Origin: Bacteroidota bacterium
Lineage (GTDB): Bacteria; Bacteroidota; Bacteroidia; UBA4408
Direction: 5' to 3'
Assembly (NCBI GenBank): GCA_963169745.1
Contig: CAUJCU010000011.1
Coordinates: 1-64,000 of the forward strand
Length of the DNA stretch: 64,000 nt
Numbering within the stretch: position 1 is the first letter of the stretch; every line of letters starts with the position of its first letter. The notes beneath the pieces are model-generated. The model did not search any database. It was not told the origin of the DNA and was given only the letters and a program-made list of their open reading frames with translations. The translations under genes and the position numbers were made by a program. This document shows positions 37,107 through 45,871 of the stretch, in pieces.

Positions 37107-37730
37107 TTATATGCTATATTTTAAAGAAAATGAAAGTAAATTATTTGTTTGTCCGTAGTTAAGCGCATAAAAGAAGGTAGCTCCACTAGCATGTTTCCGA
37201 ATTGGGAGCAAGGGGAATGTGTCAACTGTTTTGACTTCAATTTCCCATTTTTTTGCGAGAGCCAATGAAATTCCTAAATGAGTACTTACCTCATATTTTT
37301 TAAAAGGCCTGTTTTCAATACTATAAGTTGGAAAGGGGCCTGATTCATTGGCAATGGAAGAGTGCATCAAATAGCCTCCGGAAAGGCCACCAAATAACCA
37401 TACTTTTTTAATTTTATATCGGTAAAGTATGGGAACTTCAATATAGTTTAAATGCAAATAATAAGCACTAAATTTCCCATTTTCAGGGTCCGGAATATCT
37501 CTGCTCCCTTTAGCTGAATAGGTTAATCGCATTTCAAGCTGACTTTTTTCACTTAAATTCTTCCCAACAAAAAAGCCTCCGTAAAGGCCGGCTTTATTGT
37601 AGCCCGTTAAATTGTCGCCCGATACCTGAGAAGCATTTAAACCCAAAAGAGCCCCTCCTATAAAGTTTTGCGCCTTGCCCTGTGATGTGAATAACAGTGC
37701 TATAGAAATTAAATAAGGGGCAATTTTCAT
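37107..37730 (-). CDS. Outer-membrane beta-barrel protein
   Basis: The product has 207 residues. A signal peptide (ending GKAQ) precedes a small barrel of the OMP_b-brl_2/PorT-like type: GGALLGLNASQVSGD near residue 25, alternating strands, and a C-terminal strand ending LKYSI. The start is 1 base from the stop of the Omp28-like gene, so they are co-expressed. No specific function is known for this group. Confidence 0.78.
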   Translation of the reverse strand: MKIAPYLISIALLFTSQGKAQNFIGGALLGLNASQVSGDNLTGYNKAGLYGGFFVGKNLSEKSQLEMRLTYSAKGSRDIPDPENGKFSAYYLHLNYIEVPILYRYKIKKVWLFGGLSGGYLMHSSIANESGPFPTYSIENRPFKKYEVSTHLGISLALAKKWEIEVKTVDTFPLLPIRKHASGATFFYALNYGQTNNLLSFSLKYSI

Positions 37731-37731
37731 A

Positions 37732-38619
37732 TTACTTTACTGGTTTTTCCTGAGCTTGAACAACCTCATAATTACCCACTTTATATATATATGCAACTAT
37801 TTTACAATGTTCAGGCTTCCATTCCGGTAATAAAACTAGAGAATAATCTCTTTCAATAGGTAATGTATTTTTATCGGGATTGGTTGCAATGCTTTCGCCA
37901 AAGGCTGGTGTAAGGCCTTTTCTGAGCATGTGATTATGCACATAATCTACAACTTTACCTCCGGGAGCATTGGCATCTTTTTGAGGCGAAATAATACTGT
38001 CTTGAAGCAGAAAAACACAAAGCTTAACCTCATCGTTAATTGGGTTTTCAAAATCAATTTTTAAGTGAACCGATACCTTTTTTTGGTTCTCATCAAATGT
38101 ATTTTTCATACTTATCCAAGCATCCAACGGAGTATTAATAATATTGTTTACTTCGGTACTCCATGACTGAAATGGTAATATATGTTGTCCTTGATAGCCT
38201 CTTCTGTTTATCATTCCTTTAGGTAATCCGGCATCTGATATTTTAAAGAAGTCATCAATGGCTGTCCCTTCTGTAGTACGATATTCGGCTGGAAATGATG
38301 GGGGTGCTGGTGCTGCAAAAGTTTCGGAAACATGGAGCGCCATAGCAACAACCTTTTCACCAAATAGGTTTTCAATGTTTTTAACTTCGGTGGCAGCTTG
38401 TGGGCAATTAGGGCAAAGATGTCCCGTAAAGTCTTCAAGTAAAACTATTCTTGTTCTAGTTTCGGTGCTATCGGTGTTAGTGGTTGTATCTTGTGGGGTT
38501 GTATTTTCTTTTCCATAGTTGGCTACAATATCTTTGTCAATGTAATCACAGGCATTTAAAAGAGTTAATGTACATAAAGCAACCGTGAGTTTTAATATTG
38601 ATTTCATGGCTTTATTCAT
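37732..38619 (-). CDS. Omp28-related lipoprotein with thioredoxin-like domain
   Basis: The product has 295 residues. A lipobox (LLNACDY) marks a lipoprotein. After a Thr-rich linker comes a thioredoxin-like region with a CPNC pair in FTGHLCPNCPQA, typical of the Omp28 family. A beta-rich C-terminal half follows. ATG 38607 is an alternative start, four residues in. It lies 9 bases after the DUF6029 gene. Omp28 itself is a surface protein of Porphyromonas; the role of the CxxC pair is not established. Confidence 0.83.
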   Translation of the reverse strand: MNKAMKSILKLTVALCTLTLLNACDYIDKDIVANYGKENTTPQDTTTNTDSTETRTRIVLLEDFTGHLCPNCPQAATEVKNIENLFGEKVVAMALHVSETFAAPAPPSFPAEYRTTEGTAIDDFFKISDAGLPKGMINRRGYQGQHILPFQSWSTEVNNIINTPLDAWISMKNTFDENQKKVSVHLKIDFENPINDEVKLCVFLLQDSIISPQKDANAPGGKVVDYVHNHMLRKGLTPAFGESIATNPDKNTLPIERDYSLVLLPEWKPEHCKIVAYIYKVGNYEVVQAQEKPVK

Positions 38620-38628
38620 TTTTATTTA

Positions 38629-40269
38629 TTAGAAACTGCTTGATATAGAAATAGTAGCCCCATTAGAAGCCGGAACAACACGGCATATACCACCTATACA
38701 AAATATGCCGGCTCGCTGCCTACCGTAACCAATTGTAACTCGTGTTGAGTTTTTTATAAATCCAATTTGTCCAATAGGATAAAATAAACGATTGGCCTTT
38801 ACACTATTCCCGTAATTGTATTGGTTTACAGCAGAGAAGAACCATTTTGGAGAAACAGTATATTCAGCTACAACAGTTGCCCAGTCACCATGATCTTGTT
38901 TGGTTTGAAGCCCCTGTAATTCCATTCTTAATGCATGAATATCATTAAACTTATAGGTAAATTCTAGCACTTCAATGTTTGCATATACCATTCCTTCACC
39001 TACTTTTCCTTGGGCTACATCTTTGTTGTAAACAAAATTGGCATAAAACAAGTTCACCTTTAATGATTTGTTTATTTTTTTCTGAATTTCAATATTAAAA
39101 TCTTTAAAATATACTTTTCCCAGTTTGCCATAGTTGGCTTTATAGCCCAATCCACTATTTTCTGGGGTAGTACTTAAGCCATTAGCCGAGGAGTAATTTA
39201 ATAATACTGTAGTTCCGTATTTACCACCTAATTTTGAATCTTTTTTTAAGGTGTAGGTAATATCACCTTGATATGCCATTTCGCCATTGGGCTGTGTAGC
39301 ATACGGGTATATAGTTGAAGCTAGGTTGTAGGCGTGCTGGCGTGTTAAGGCAGGCAAATAATTAATCAGCAAATCATTGTTTTGTGCCGTACGGTCGCTT
39401 CTAAAGTTCATATTATCAATTATTTTACCGGAGAGGTTAATACCCAATCCCTTTTGAGAGTAGCTGGTATTAACGTAGGCAGCAAGCCCTTTTTTATAAA
39501 TATAGTTGTTTACGCTAGAGGGGTCGTTTATTTTATTGGCATACTCACCATATAATGACCATCCGCCATGGTTTATCTTTATTCTGGAAGCCCAAGCTCC
39601 TACATTTTCGGGTAATACAAATATGGGGTCTTGATCAACTTGATATTTACTTACAAAGCTACCCCCAACAAATACTTTAGTTTTCTTTTCGTTTAGTTTT
39701 TCACTAAGTTCATTAATGGCTACTTCACCATCAAATCCTCTGACAATACCAGGGCCATGTGTAAAGTAATAACGTTGTTTTCCGATAAGTCCTTTTAAAT
39801 GAACTCCCTTTATCAAAGTATATTTAACACGCAATCCATCCATGGCATTATCATATCCAAGCCCACGTTCCTCATAGCTTCTAAATATTAATCCACTTCC
39901 AAACTGCTCATAATAACTCCCCACTGTTATAGAAAAATTATCTTTATTAAAGCTAGCATACCTAAATGGAACCCCATTGCCAACATAGCGTGGGTCAAAG
40001 CCCAACATGGTATTTAAGTAACTTTCAAAACGTACTCCGGCAGAAAAACCACCGTTGGTGTATATAATATTTGTAAAACTGTTCATTAAAACCTTTTCAG
40101 GAATAGGTTTTGCACCAATAGCACTATCTGGATTATAATACTGGGCATCAACCTGAAAATTACCATGCACTTCACCTCCGCCTATAGTTTGCGCCTGACT
40201 TTTAGTATATTTTAAAGAATAAAAAACTAAAAAAAAGAGTTGACAAAATAATAAAGAGTTTCTTTTCAT
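38629..40269 (-). CDS. DUF6029-family outer-membrane protein
   Basis: The product has about 546 residues. A signal peptide (ending KSQAQ) is followed by a long beta-rich sequence with VHGNFQVDAQYYNPDS, SYYEQFGSGLIFRSYEERGLGYDNA, and repeated amphipathic strands, matching the DUF6029 family of Bacteroidota. I chose ATG 40269; an upstream TTG (40284) would add five residues. It is sandwiched between TlpA-like and Omp28-like genes, an order that I recognise from other Bacteroidota. The function is unknown; an outer-membrane barrel is likely. Confidence 0.8.
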   Translation of the reverse strand: MKRNSLLFCQLFFLVFYSLKYTKSQAQTIGGGEVHGNFQVDAQYYNPDSAIGAKPIPEKVLMNSFTNIIYTNGGFSAGVRFESYLNTMLGFDPRYVGNGVPFRYASFNKDNFSITVGSYYEQFGSGLIFRSYEERGLGYDNAMDGLRVKYTLIKGVHLKGLIGKQRYYFTHGPGIVRGFDGEVAINELSEKLNEKKTKVFVGGSFVSKYQVDQDPIFVLPENVGAWASRIKINHGGWSLYGEYANKINDPSSVNNYIYKKGLAAYVNTSYSQKGLGINLSGKIIDNMNFRSDRTAQNNDLLINYLPALTRQHAYNLASTIYPYATQPNGEMAYQGDITYTLKKDSKLGGKYGTTVLLNYSSANGLSTTPENSGLGYKANYGKLGKVYFKDFNIEIQKKINKSLKVNLFYANFVYNKDVAQGKVGEGMVYANIEVLEFTYKFNDIHALRMELQGLQTKQDHGDWATVVAEYTVSPKWFFSAVNQYNYGNSVKANRLFYPIGQIGFIKNSTRVTIGYGRQRAGIFCIGGICRVVPASNGATISISSSF

Positions 40270-40290
40270 ACTTCTGTAACACAATATTGT

Positions 40291-40806
40291 TTAGTTTAAT
40301 TTCTCTCCTTTGGCAACCTTCTTTACAATTTCATATAGTTTTTTGTCGTCACCGGGGGCGGCAGAGTTTTGCTGATATACTATTTCTCTGTTGCCATTTA
40401 ATACAAAAACATGAGGTACATTATTAACATTCATAGCTCTTTTAAAGTCACCATTAACATCAGAGAGTACTTCATACTCCCAGCCTTTGCCGTTTACATA
40501 AGGAGCAACTTTGTCCACATTTCGTGCATCATCTATTGAAACTGCTACAAGCTTAACACCTGTTTCTTGCTGCCAGTCGGCATAGTCTTCGGCAATAGCG
40601 TTAAGCTCTGCTTTGCAGGGGCTGCACCAAGTGGCCCAAAAGTCAATAATTATCGGTTTCCCGTCATTTTGAATATTGTTGGTGTTAAAAGTACTTCCGT
40701 CTAGTTTTTTAATATCTACCGAAGGAATAACACGGGTGTTGTTTTGAGCTGTTGTTAAGCTTGAAGTGCTAAGCATAAAAGCAATAGCAAAAAGAACTTT
40801 TTTCAT
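40291..40806 (-). CDS. TlpA-like periplasmic thiol-disulfide oxidoreductase
   Basis: The product has 171 residues with a signal peptide (ending TTAQ). The thioredoxin fold carries the active site FWATWCSPCKAEL near residue 57 and the cis-Pro in NVPHVFVL. Such proteins reduce periplasmic disulfides, often for cytochrome c maturation or envelope proteins. It is the first gene of the TlpA-DUF6029-Omp28-barrel cluster; the next gene starts 21 bases downstream. The Omp28-like CxxC protein may be a redox partner, which is inference. Confidence 0.9.
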   Translation of the reverse strand: MKKVLFAIAFMLSTSSLTTAQNNTRVIPSVDIKKLDGSTFNTNNIQNDGKPIIIDFWATWCSPCKAELNAIAEDYADWQQETGVKLVAVSIDDARNVDKVAPYVNGKGWEYEVLSDVNGDFKRAMNVNNVPHVFVLNGNREIVYQQNSAAPGDDKKLYEIVKKVAKGEKLN

Positions 40807-40914
40807 GGAGTTAAATTTTTCAGAGGATAAAGTTATATATTTTTAGAATTTGATAAGCACAATTGTACTAATTACAGTTTTTGTGCCATAAATCCTTTTA
40901 ACTTCCAAACTAAA

Positions 40915-41574
40915 TTAAGTAAAACTTGCAAGGGAAGTGAGACCTCCTTTTACTTTTTGATTTAACGTAACATTAATTTTAGTTCCGACCGGGACAAAAA
41001 CATCTACTCTTGACCCAAATTTAATAAATCCAAATTCTTCTCCTTGTTGTGTATTTATACCTTCTTTACAGTAATAAACAATTCTTCGGGCTAAGGCCCC
41101 GGCAATTTGTCGCATCAAAATAGATTTTCCATTAGTATGTTCAATTACTATACTAGTTCTTTCGTTTTCTGTTGATGATTTAGGATGCCATGCAACAAGA
41201 TAAAGACCGGGGTGGTATTTTACATATTTAATAATTCCTCCAATTGGGGTTCGGTTAACATGAACATTTACCGGAGACATAAATACAGAAATTTGAATTC
41301 TTTTATCCTTAAAGTATTCAGTTTCTTCAACCTCTTCAATAACAACAATTTTTCCATCGGCAGGGCTTAAAATATTATTGTTGTTTAAGGCAATTTTACG
41401 GTTGGGATGGCGAAAAAACTGAAGAATAATAATAAGGACCAACACACTTAATGCCAGTAATGTTTGTTGCGCCCAAGGTAAACCTATTAGCAAAAAGCCC
41501 ATAACGCCATTTACCATAAAAATAATCATTAGGCTCATTAATAAGGTTGGAACGCCTTCTCGGTGAAATTTCAT
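40915..41574 (-). CDS. psd: Phosphatidylserine decarboxylase, short form
   Basis: The product has 219 residues. It makes phosphatidylethanolamine from phosphatidylserine at the inner membrane. Two N-terminal membrane segments (about residues 10-55) are followed by SPADGKIVVIEEVEE, VHVNRTPIGG and the self-cleavage motif FGSRVDVFVP near residue 185, where cleavage before Ser creates the pyruvoyl cofactor. The short form with FGSR is common in Bacteroidota and Archaea-like Psd. No cdsA or pss gene is adjacent. Confidence 0.93.
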   Translation of the reverse strand: MKFHREGVPTLLMSLMIIFMVNGVMGFLLIGLPWAQQTLLALSVLVLIIILQFFRHPNRKIALNNNNILSPADGKIVVIEEVEETEYFKDKRIQISVFMSPVNVHVNRTPIGGIIKYVKYHPGLYLVAWHPKSSTENERTSIVIEHTNGKSILMRQIAGALARRIVYYCKEGINTQQGEEFGFIKFGSRVDVFVPVGTKINVTLNQKVKGGLTSLASFT

Positions 41575-41602
41575 TCTTAGTGTGTTATGTATTTATAAAT
41601 AG

Positions 41603-41641
41603 AAAAAGTGAGGTTGAATAATAAATTCAATCCTCACTTTT
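41603..41641 (-). terminator. Rho-independent terminator of the glutamate dehydrogenase gene
   Basis: AAAAGTGAGG pairs with CCTCACTTTT and TTGAA with TTCAA, with one bulged T and a 7-base loop. On the minus strand it ends in a run of Ts. It lies 21 bases beyond the gene's stop. Confidence 0.8.
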
Positions 41642-41661
41642 GTAAACATTAGCTTAATTAA

Positions 41662-42984
41662 TTAGAAGTTACCACGGTACTCTACTGCTTTTTCCAGCTT
41701 TTCTAAAGCGGTAACATAAGCCCCGGTACGTAAATTGGTTTTAAACTTTTGAGAGTTATACCATACTTTTTCAAAAGCATTGGCCATATTGGCATCATGT
41801 TTTGAATTAACTTCATCTTCAGACCAATAGTGACCATATTTATTTTGTACCCACTCGAAATAAGAAACGGTAACACCACCGCCATTGGCCAAAATATCAG
41901 GAACAACTGTAATTTTTCTTTCAAAAAGAATAGGATCAGCTTCTGCAACAGTAGGACCATTGGCTCCTTCAACTACTAATTTGGCTTTCATATTTTCGGC
42001 AATATGAGCTGTTATTACATTTTGTACAGCAGCCGGAACTAATACATCAACATCTGCTAATAATAATTGTTCTCCAGTAATGGATTCACCACCATGGAAT
42101 CCTTTAAGGACACCGCCATTTTCTTTCACATATTTTAAAGCAGCTTCAATATCAATGCCTTTTGCATTATAGAAATTAGCTGTGTGATCTCCTATAGCCA
42201 ATATCTTAATTCCTTTTGCATTCAATAAGCGAGCGGCACTTGAACCAACATTACCAAAGCCTTGTACAGCGCATGTAGCTGTTTTGTGATTCATTCCTAT
42301 CTTTTTCATAGCCTCTAAACACGAAATCATCACTCCTCTACCGGTGGCGGCTTCACGACCTTTTGAACCACCAAGAGTTAAAGGTTTGCCGGTTACAACA
42401 CCCGGGGCATCAATACCGTGTATTTTAGAGTAAGTGTCAACTATCCAAGCCATTTCTCGCTTACTGGTACCCATATCTGGAGCCGGAATATCTTTATCCA
42501 CCCCAAAAACATCAGACATAGCAGCCGTATATGCTCTTGTTAGGCGCTCTAGTTCACCTAACGAAAGTTTTTTAGGATCGCACTGGATACCTCCTTTTGC
42601 ACCTCCGTATGGGATGTTGGCAATGGCACACTTAAATGTCATCCAGGCTGATAGAGCTTTTACTTCATCCATATCCACATCCATAGCATATCTTATGCCT
42701 CCTTTTGAGGGACCAAGAGCTGTACTGTGAATAATACGATAGCCCTGAAAGACTTCAATCTTTCCATTATCCATCATAACAGGAAGACTTACAACCACCT
42801 GCTTTTGTGGATTTTTTATTATTTGTTGAAAATTATAAGAAGGATTAAGCTTAGAAAAAGCCATATCCAATCTTGACAAAACTGCATCAAACATTCCTTG
42901 TCCGGAGTGAGAAGCTTTTGTTGTAGCAGAAGCACTTTTACCTTTTGGGGAAGCAGGAGCTCCAACTTCTTTTTTGTTAGCCAT
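41662..42984 (-). CDS. gdhA: Glutamate dehydrogenase (Glu/Leu/Phe/Val family)
   Basis: The product has 440 residues. It converts 2-oxoglutarate and ammonia to glutamate or the reverse. Core motifs are GPSKGGIRYAMDV near residue 92, the catalytic Lys in TFKCAIANIPYGGAKGG, DIPAPDMGTS, and the nucleotide-binding CAVQGFGNVGSSAA. The first 30 residues form an Ala/Ser/Lys-rich extension before the conserved region; it has no hydrophobic stretch, so it is not a signal peptide. Coenzyme choice cannot be read with confidence. A strong promoter and terminator suggest a single-gene unit. Confidence 0.94.
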   Translation of the reverse strand: MANKKEVGAPASPKGKSASATTKASHSGQGMFDAVLSRLDMAFSKLNPSYNFQQIIKNPQKQVVVSLPVMMDNGKIEVFQGYRIIHSTALGPSKGGIRYAMDVDMDEVKALSAWMTFKCAIANIPYGGAKGGIQCDPKKLSLGELERLTRAYTAAMSDVFGVDKDIPAPDMGTSKREMAWIVDTYSKIHGIDAPGVVTGKPLTLGGSKGREAATGRGVMISCLEAMKKIGMNHKTATCAVQGFGNVGSSAARLLNAKGIKILAIGDHTANFYNAKGIDIEAALKYVKENGGVLKGFHGGESITGEQLLLADVDVLVPAAVQNVITAHIAENMKAKLVVEGANGPTVAEADPILFERKITVVPDILANGGGVTVSYFEWVQNKYGHYWSEDEVNSKHDANMANAFEKVWYNSQKFKTNLRTGAYVTALEKLEKAVEYRGNF

Positions 42985-43021
42985 GATTAATTGTATTTTA
43001 AAGATTAACTATTTGCGGGCA

Positions 43022-43051
43022 CAAAGGTACTAAAAGTTAATTCTTTAGCAA
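43022..43051 (-). promoter_or_regulatory. Promoter of gdhA
   Basis: On the minus strand: TTG (43051-43049), exactly 19 bases, then TACCTTTG (43029-43022), an excellent Bacteroidota promoter. The ATG is 37 bases after the -7 box. Confidence 0.72.
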
Positions 43052-43131
43052 GAAAAGCAAGCTTTAATTATATTATTGAATAGCTGCTATAAATACTTAT
43101 TTAAAAGGCTATATTTGAGGCTCGAAGGGCG

Positions 43132-44466
43132 TTAATGATGTAAAGAATCGTTTATTTTTGGGACACGATGTAAAAACAAAAAGCCGAGAATAAAAAATAT
43201 CATAAGCAGCATAACCGGGGTTCGCATCGTTTCAGAACTCTCGGTGATTAATGCAAAACAAAACATACCCATTACAATACTCAGTTTTTCGCATACATCG
43301 TAAAAACTAAAGTACGAGGTGTGGTCGTGGGTTACAGGAAGCATTTTACTATAGGTGCTGCGCGATAATGACTGAATTCCTCCCATAACAAGGCCTACGC
43401 CTATAGCTACCACGTAAAAGTGTGCGGGGGTATAAACAAAGCGATATGTAAATCCACAAATCAGTATCCAAAACAGGGTTGCTATTTTTAAGGTAAAAAG
43501 ATTATCTGTTTTTCGGGATAGGAAAGAAAACAAATAGGCTCCGGCCATGGCAACAAATTGAATTATCAAAATAACTGTAATTAATTTACTGGCATCCATT
43601 CCGTTTCCGTTACTGTCTTTTATTTCATTTGATGCAAAAAGTGTAGCTACCAGCATAACGGTTTGCACCCCCATACTATACACAAAAAAGGCAAATAAGT
43701 ATCGTTTAAGTTGTTTGTTTGTTTTAAGGTCTTTCCAAACCTTATGCAACTCCATATACCCATTAGCTAAAGTTGTTCTTTTCCTTTCTTTTCTTTGACC
43801 CGCAGGCAAATAATAAAATGGAATTTGGGCAAACCCGGCCCACCAAAGCCCCACCGTTAAAAAGGAAATTTTTGTAGCTTGTGCCGTTGAAGAAATATGA
43901 AACCAGTCGGGTTTTTGAATCATAATTAAATTAAAAATTAACAGTATGGAACTTCCCCAATATCCCATAGCAAAGCCTTGAGCACTAACCTTATCTTGTT
44001 GTTCGGGAGCAGCAATTTCCGGAAGATAAGCATTGTAAAACACCATACTGCCCGAGAAACCTATACAGGCGAGGACAGCTAATAAAATACCAAAACTAAC
44101 ATTAGTGCTATCAAAAAAATACATAAGTGCACAGGCAGTTGCTCCCAAGTAACAAAACAGTTGCATAAATTTCTTCTTACTGCCTCCATAATCAGCTACT
44201 CCTGATAAAAGTGGTGAAAATAAAGCAACAATAAGATATGCAAAAGCTAGGGCATATTCATACAAAGCGGTATTTTTAAAGGTTAATCCTAAAAATTGTA
44301 CGGTGTCACGGATAATTTCTCCGCTACTGTTTTTTTGGGTGGTAACCGCATTGTAATAAATAGGAAAAATAGTAGCAGTAATAACTAAATTATAAGCCGA
44401 ATTGGCTAAATCGTAAGTAGCCCAAGCTCTGGTTATTTTTTTACTTCCAAGGGGCAATGTTTCCAT
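43132..44466 (-). CDS. MFS transporter, UMF1 family
   Basis: The product has 444 residues with about twelve membrane helices. The opening KKITRAWATYDLANSAYNLVI is characteristic of the UMF1/Atg22-like major facilitator family, and DYGGSKKKFMQLF is the loop 2-3 region. In yeast the relative Atg22 exports amino acids from the vacuole; bacterial substrates are not known. The gene appears to stand alone: no close same-strand neighbour and no clear terminator. The family call is firm, the substrate unknown. Confidence 0.9.
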   Translation of the reverse strand: METLPLGSKKITRAWATYDLANSAYNLVITATIFPIYYNAVTTQKNSSGEIIRDTVQFLGLTFKNTALYEYALAFAYLIVALFSPLLSGVADYGGSKKKFMQLFCYLGATACALMYFFDSTNVSFGILLAVLACIGFSGSMVFYNAYLPEIAAPEQQDKVSAQGFAMGYWGSSILLIFNLIMIQKPDWFHISSTAQATKISFLTVGLWWAGFAQIPFYYLPAGQRKERKRTTLANGYMELHKVWKDLKTNKQLKRYLFAFFVYSMGVQTVMLVATLFASNEIKDSNGNGMDASKLITVILIIQFVAMAGAYLFSFLSRKTDNLFTLKIATLFWILICGFTYRFVYTPAHFYVVAIGVGLVMGGIQSLSRSTYSKMLPVTHDHTSYFSFYDVCEKLSIVMGMFCFALITESSETMRTPVMLLMIFFILGFLFLHRVPKINDSLHH

Positions 44467-44636
44467 ATAACAAAAAGGTTGAGGTATGTTTAGTTATTCT
44501 TCTGTTACGAAAGTAGTAAAACTAAAGAAGTTTGCTATATAAATATTAAAATCCCTTAAGCTCATTTTTAGTATAGTTTTAAACAGGAGCTTTCTGGTTT
44601 AAATTTTTTGATTTAATTTTAACTCAAAATTATACC

Positions 44637-45146
44637 ATGGATTCTTTTCAAGAGCTTAAACTAGATGCACTTTTCTTTGATGCTGATCGCTTAATAAGCG
44701 AACGGAAATACACCGATGCTATTAACATGCTTGAGGCTATTCTTATTGAAGCTCCAGATTACGGTAAGGCGTATAATCATTTGGGGTTTATATACGAAAC
44801 GAAGTATCGTGATATTGCAAAAGCCGAAGAGTTTTATAAGAAAGCGCTGCTTTATAGTCCGAATTATCCTGCAGTGTATTCCAATTTATCGGTAGTATTG
44901 TCATCGCAAGGCAAGTATGATGAATTAGAACCCTTGTTAAAGCAGGCATTAGAAATTAAAGGAGTTGAAAAGGCGGGCATATACAATGAGTTTGGAATTA
45001 TGTATGAACTGCAAGGGAAGTATTTACGAGCTATTGAAAGTTACAAAGATGCTATTCGAAATAGTTTAAGCGATGTTAATGTTGAAACCTATTCTAAATC
45101 TATGAAGCGCTGTAAAAGCAAATTAGAAATTTTAGAAGGAAATTAG
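44637..45146 (+). CDS. TPR-repeat protein
   Basis: The product has 169 residues without a signal peptide. Three to four tetratricopeptide repeats cover most of it (for example YGKAYNHLGFIYETKY, AVYSNLSVVLSSQGKYD, GIYNEFGIMYELQGKYLRAI). It is probably a cytoplasmic protein-interaction scaffold. It converges on recO: the two stop codons overlap in the four bases TTAG at 45143-45146. No terminator is visible, so the transcripts must overlap. The partner is unknown. Confidence 0.82.
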   Translation: MDSFQELKLDALFFDADRLISERKYTDAINMLEAILIEAPDYGKAYNHLGFIYETKYRDIAKAEEFYKKALLYSPNYPAVYSNLSVVLSSQGKYDELEPLLKQALEIKGVEKAGIYNEFGIMYELQGKYLRAIESYKDAIRNSLSDVNVETYSKSMKRCKSKLEILEGN

Positions 45147-45871
45147 AGTGCATGTACCTCGGAGAGAACCTCTAATGATTTAACTTCCTTTAGGGAAGCA
45201 ATATGTTGCATATAAAAGAACAGAATGTTTTCAAGGAGTTTTATGCGCTGTTTGTTTTGTAATACGAGCAAATGCATTTGTTCAAAATCTAACGTTAATA
45301 ATTTTGAGAACAACAGGCTTTGTTCTTCGTCCATCATTAAGCACCCCGGCTTGTAATTATCAAACACCCCATCGGTAAAATAAAAGTATTTGTGAAATGC
45401 GCTGTGGTTTGATTGCGGTTTAAATCCTAAAAAGTGACTTAATTTTACGAGAAAAAGAAGGTGGAAATTATTACAGTTTTGTGTTGTATTATTTAAATAG
45501 CAGATGCTGTTATAAATAAAATCAAACAAAGGGGTGTCTGTCAATTCTTCGCTTAAGCATTTATACAGAATTTCATTAATAAATAAGAGAATTGAGCGTT
45601 TTGTGTGGTTTTGTAAAGCATTTTGAATATTACCCGCAGCTGTAATTTCACCTAAGCGAAACAAGCGGTTGCTTTCGTCAAAACCTGTTTCAAGCCAAAT
45701 GGGCTGTAAGGGTTGTAACAAAGCTGTTTTTTGCCGGCTATTTTTGGTACTTCCTGCCGATACAACAAACGAACGTAATCCAAAATGTTCGGTATGTATT
45801 TTAACAATACGATTTTTGTCGTTAAAAGGGAGTAACTTTAGGGGAATACCCCGGGTTTTCTGTAACAGCAT
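45143..45871 (-). CDS. recO: DNA repair protein RecO
   Basis: The product has 242 residues. RecO helps load RecA on SSB-coated single strands in gap repair. The N-terminal OB-fold part (KTRGIPLKLLPFNDKNRIVKI style sequence, then HTEHFGLRSFVV) and the helical C-terminal half match Bacteroidota RecO. I chose ATG 45871; an upstream frame extension to 45928 would lie inside porZ and lacks homology. The ATG shares its A with the porZ stop (TAATG), so recO is translationally coupled to porZ. There is no classic zinc-finger Cys set. Confidence 0.88.
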   Translation of the reverse strand: MLLQKTRGIPLKLLPFNDKNRIVKIHTEHFGLRSFVVSAGSTKNSRQKTALLQPLQPIWLETGFDESNRLFRLGEITAAGNIQNALQNHTKRSILLFINEILYKCLSEELTDTPLFDFIYNSICYLNNTTQNCNNFHLLFLVKLSHFLGFKPQSNHSAFHKYFYFTDGVFDNYKPGCLMMDEEQSLLFSKLLTLDFEQMHLLVLQNKQRIKLLENILFFYMQHIASLKEVKSLEVLSEVHAL

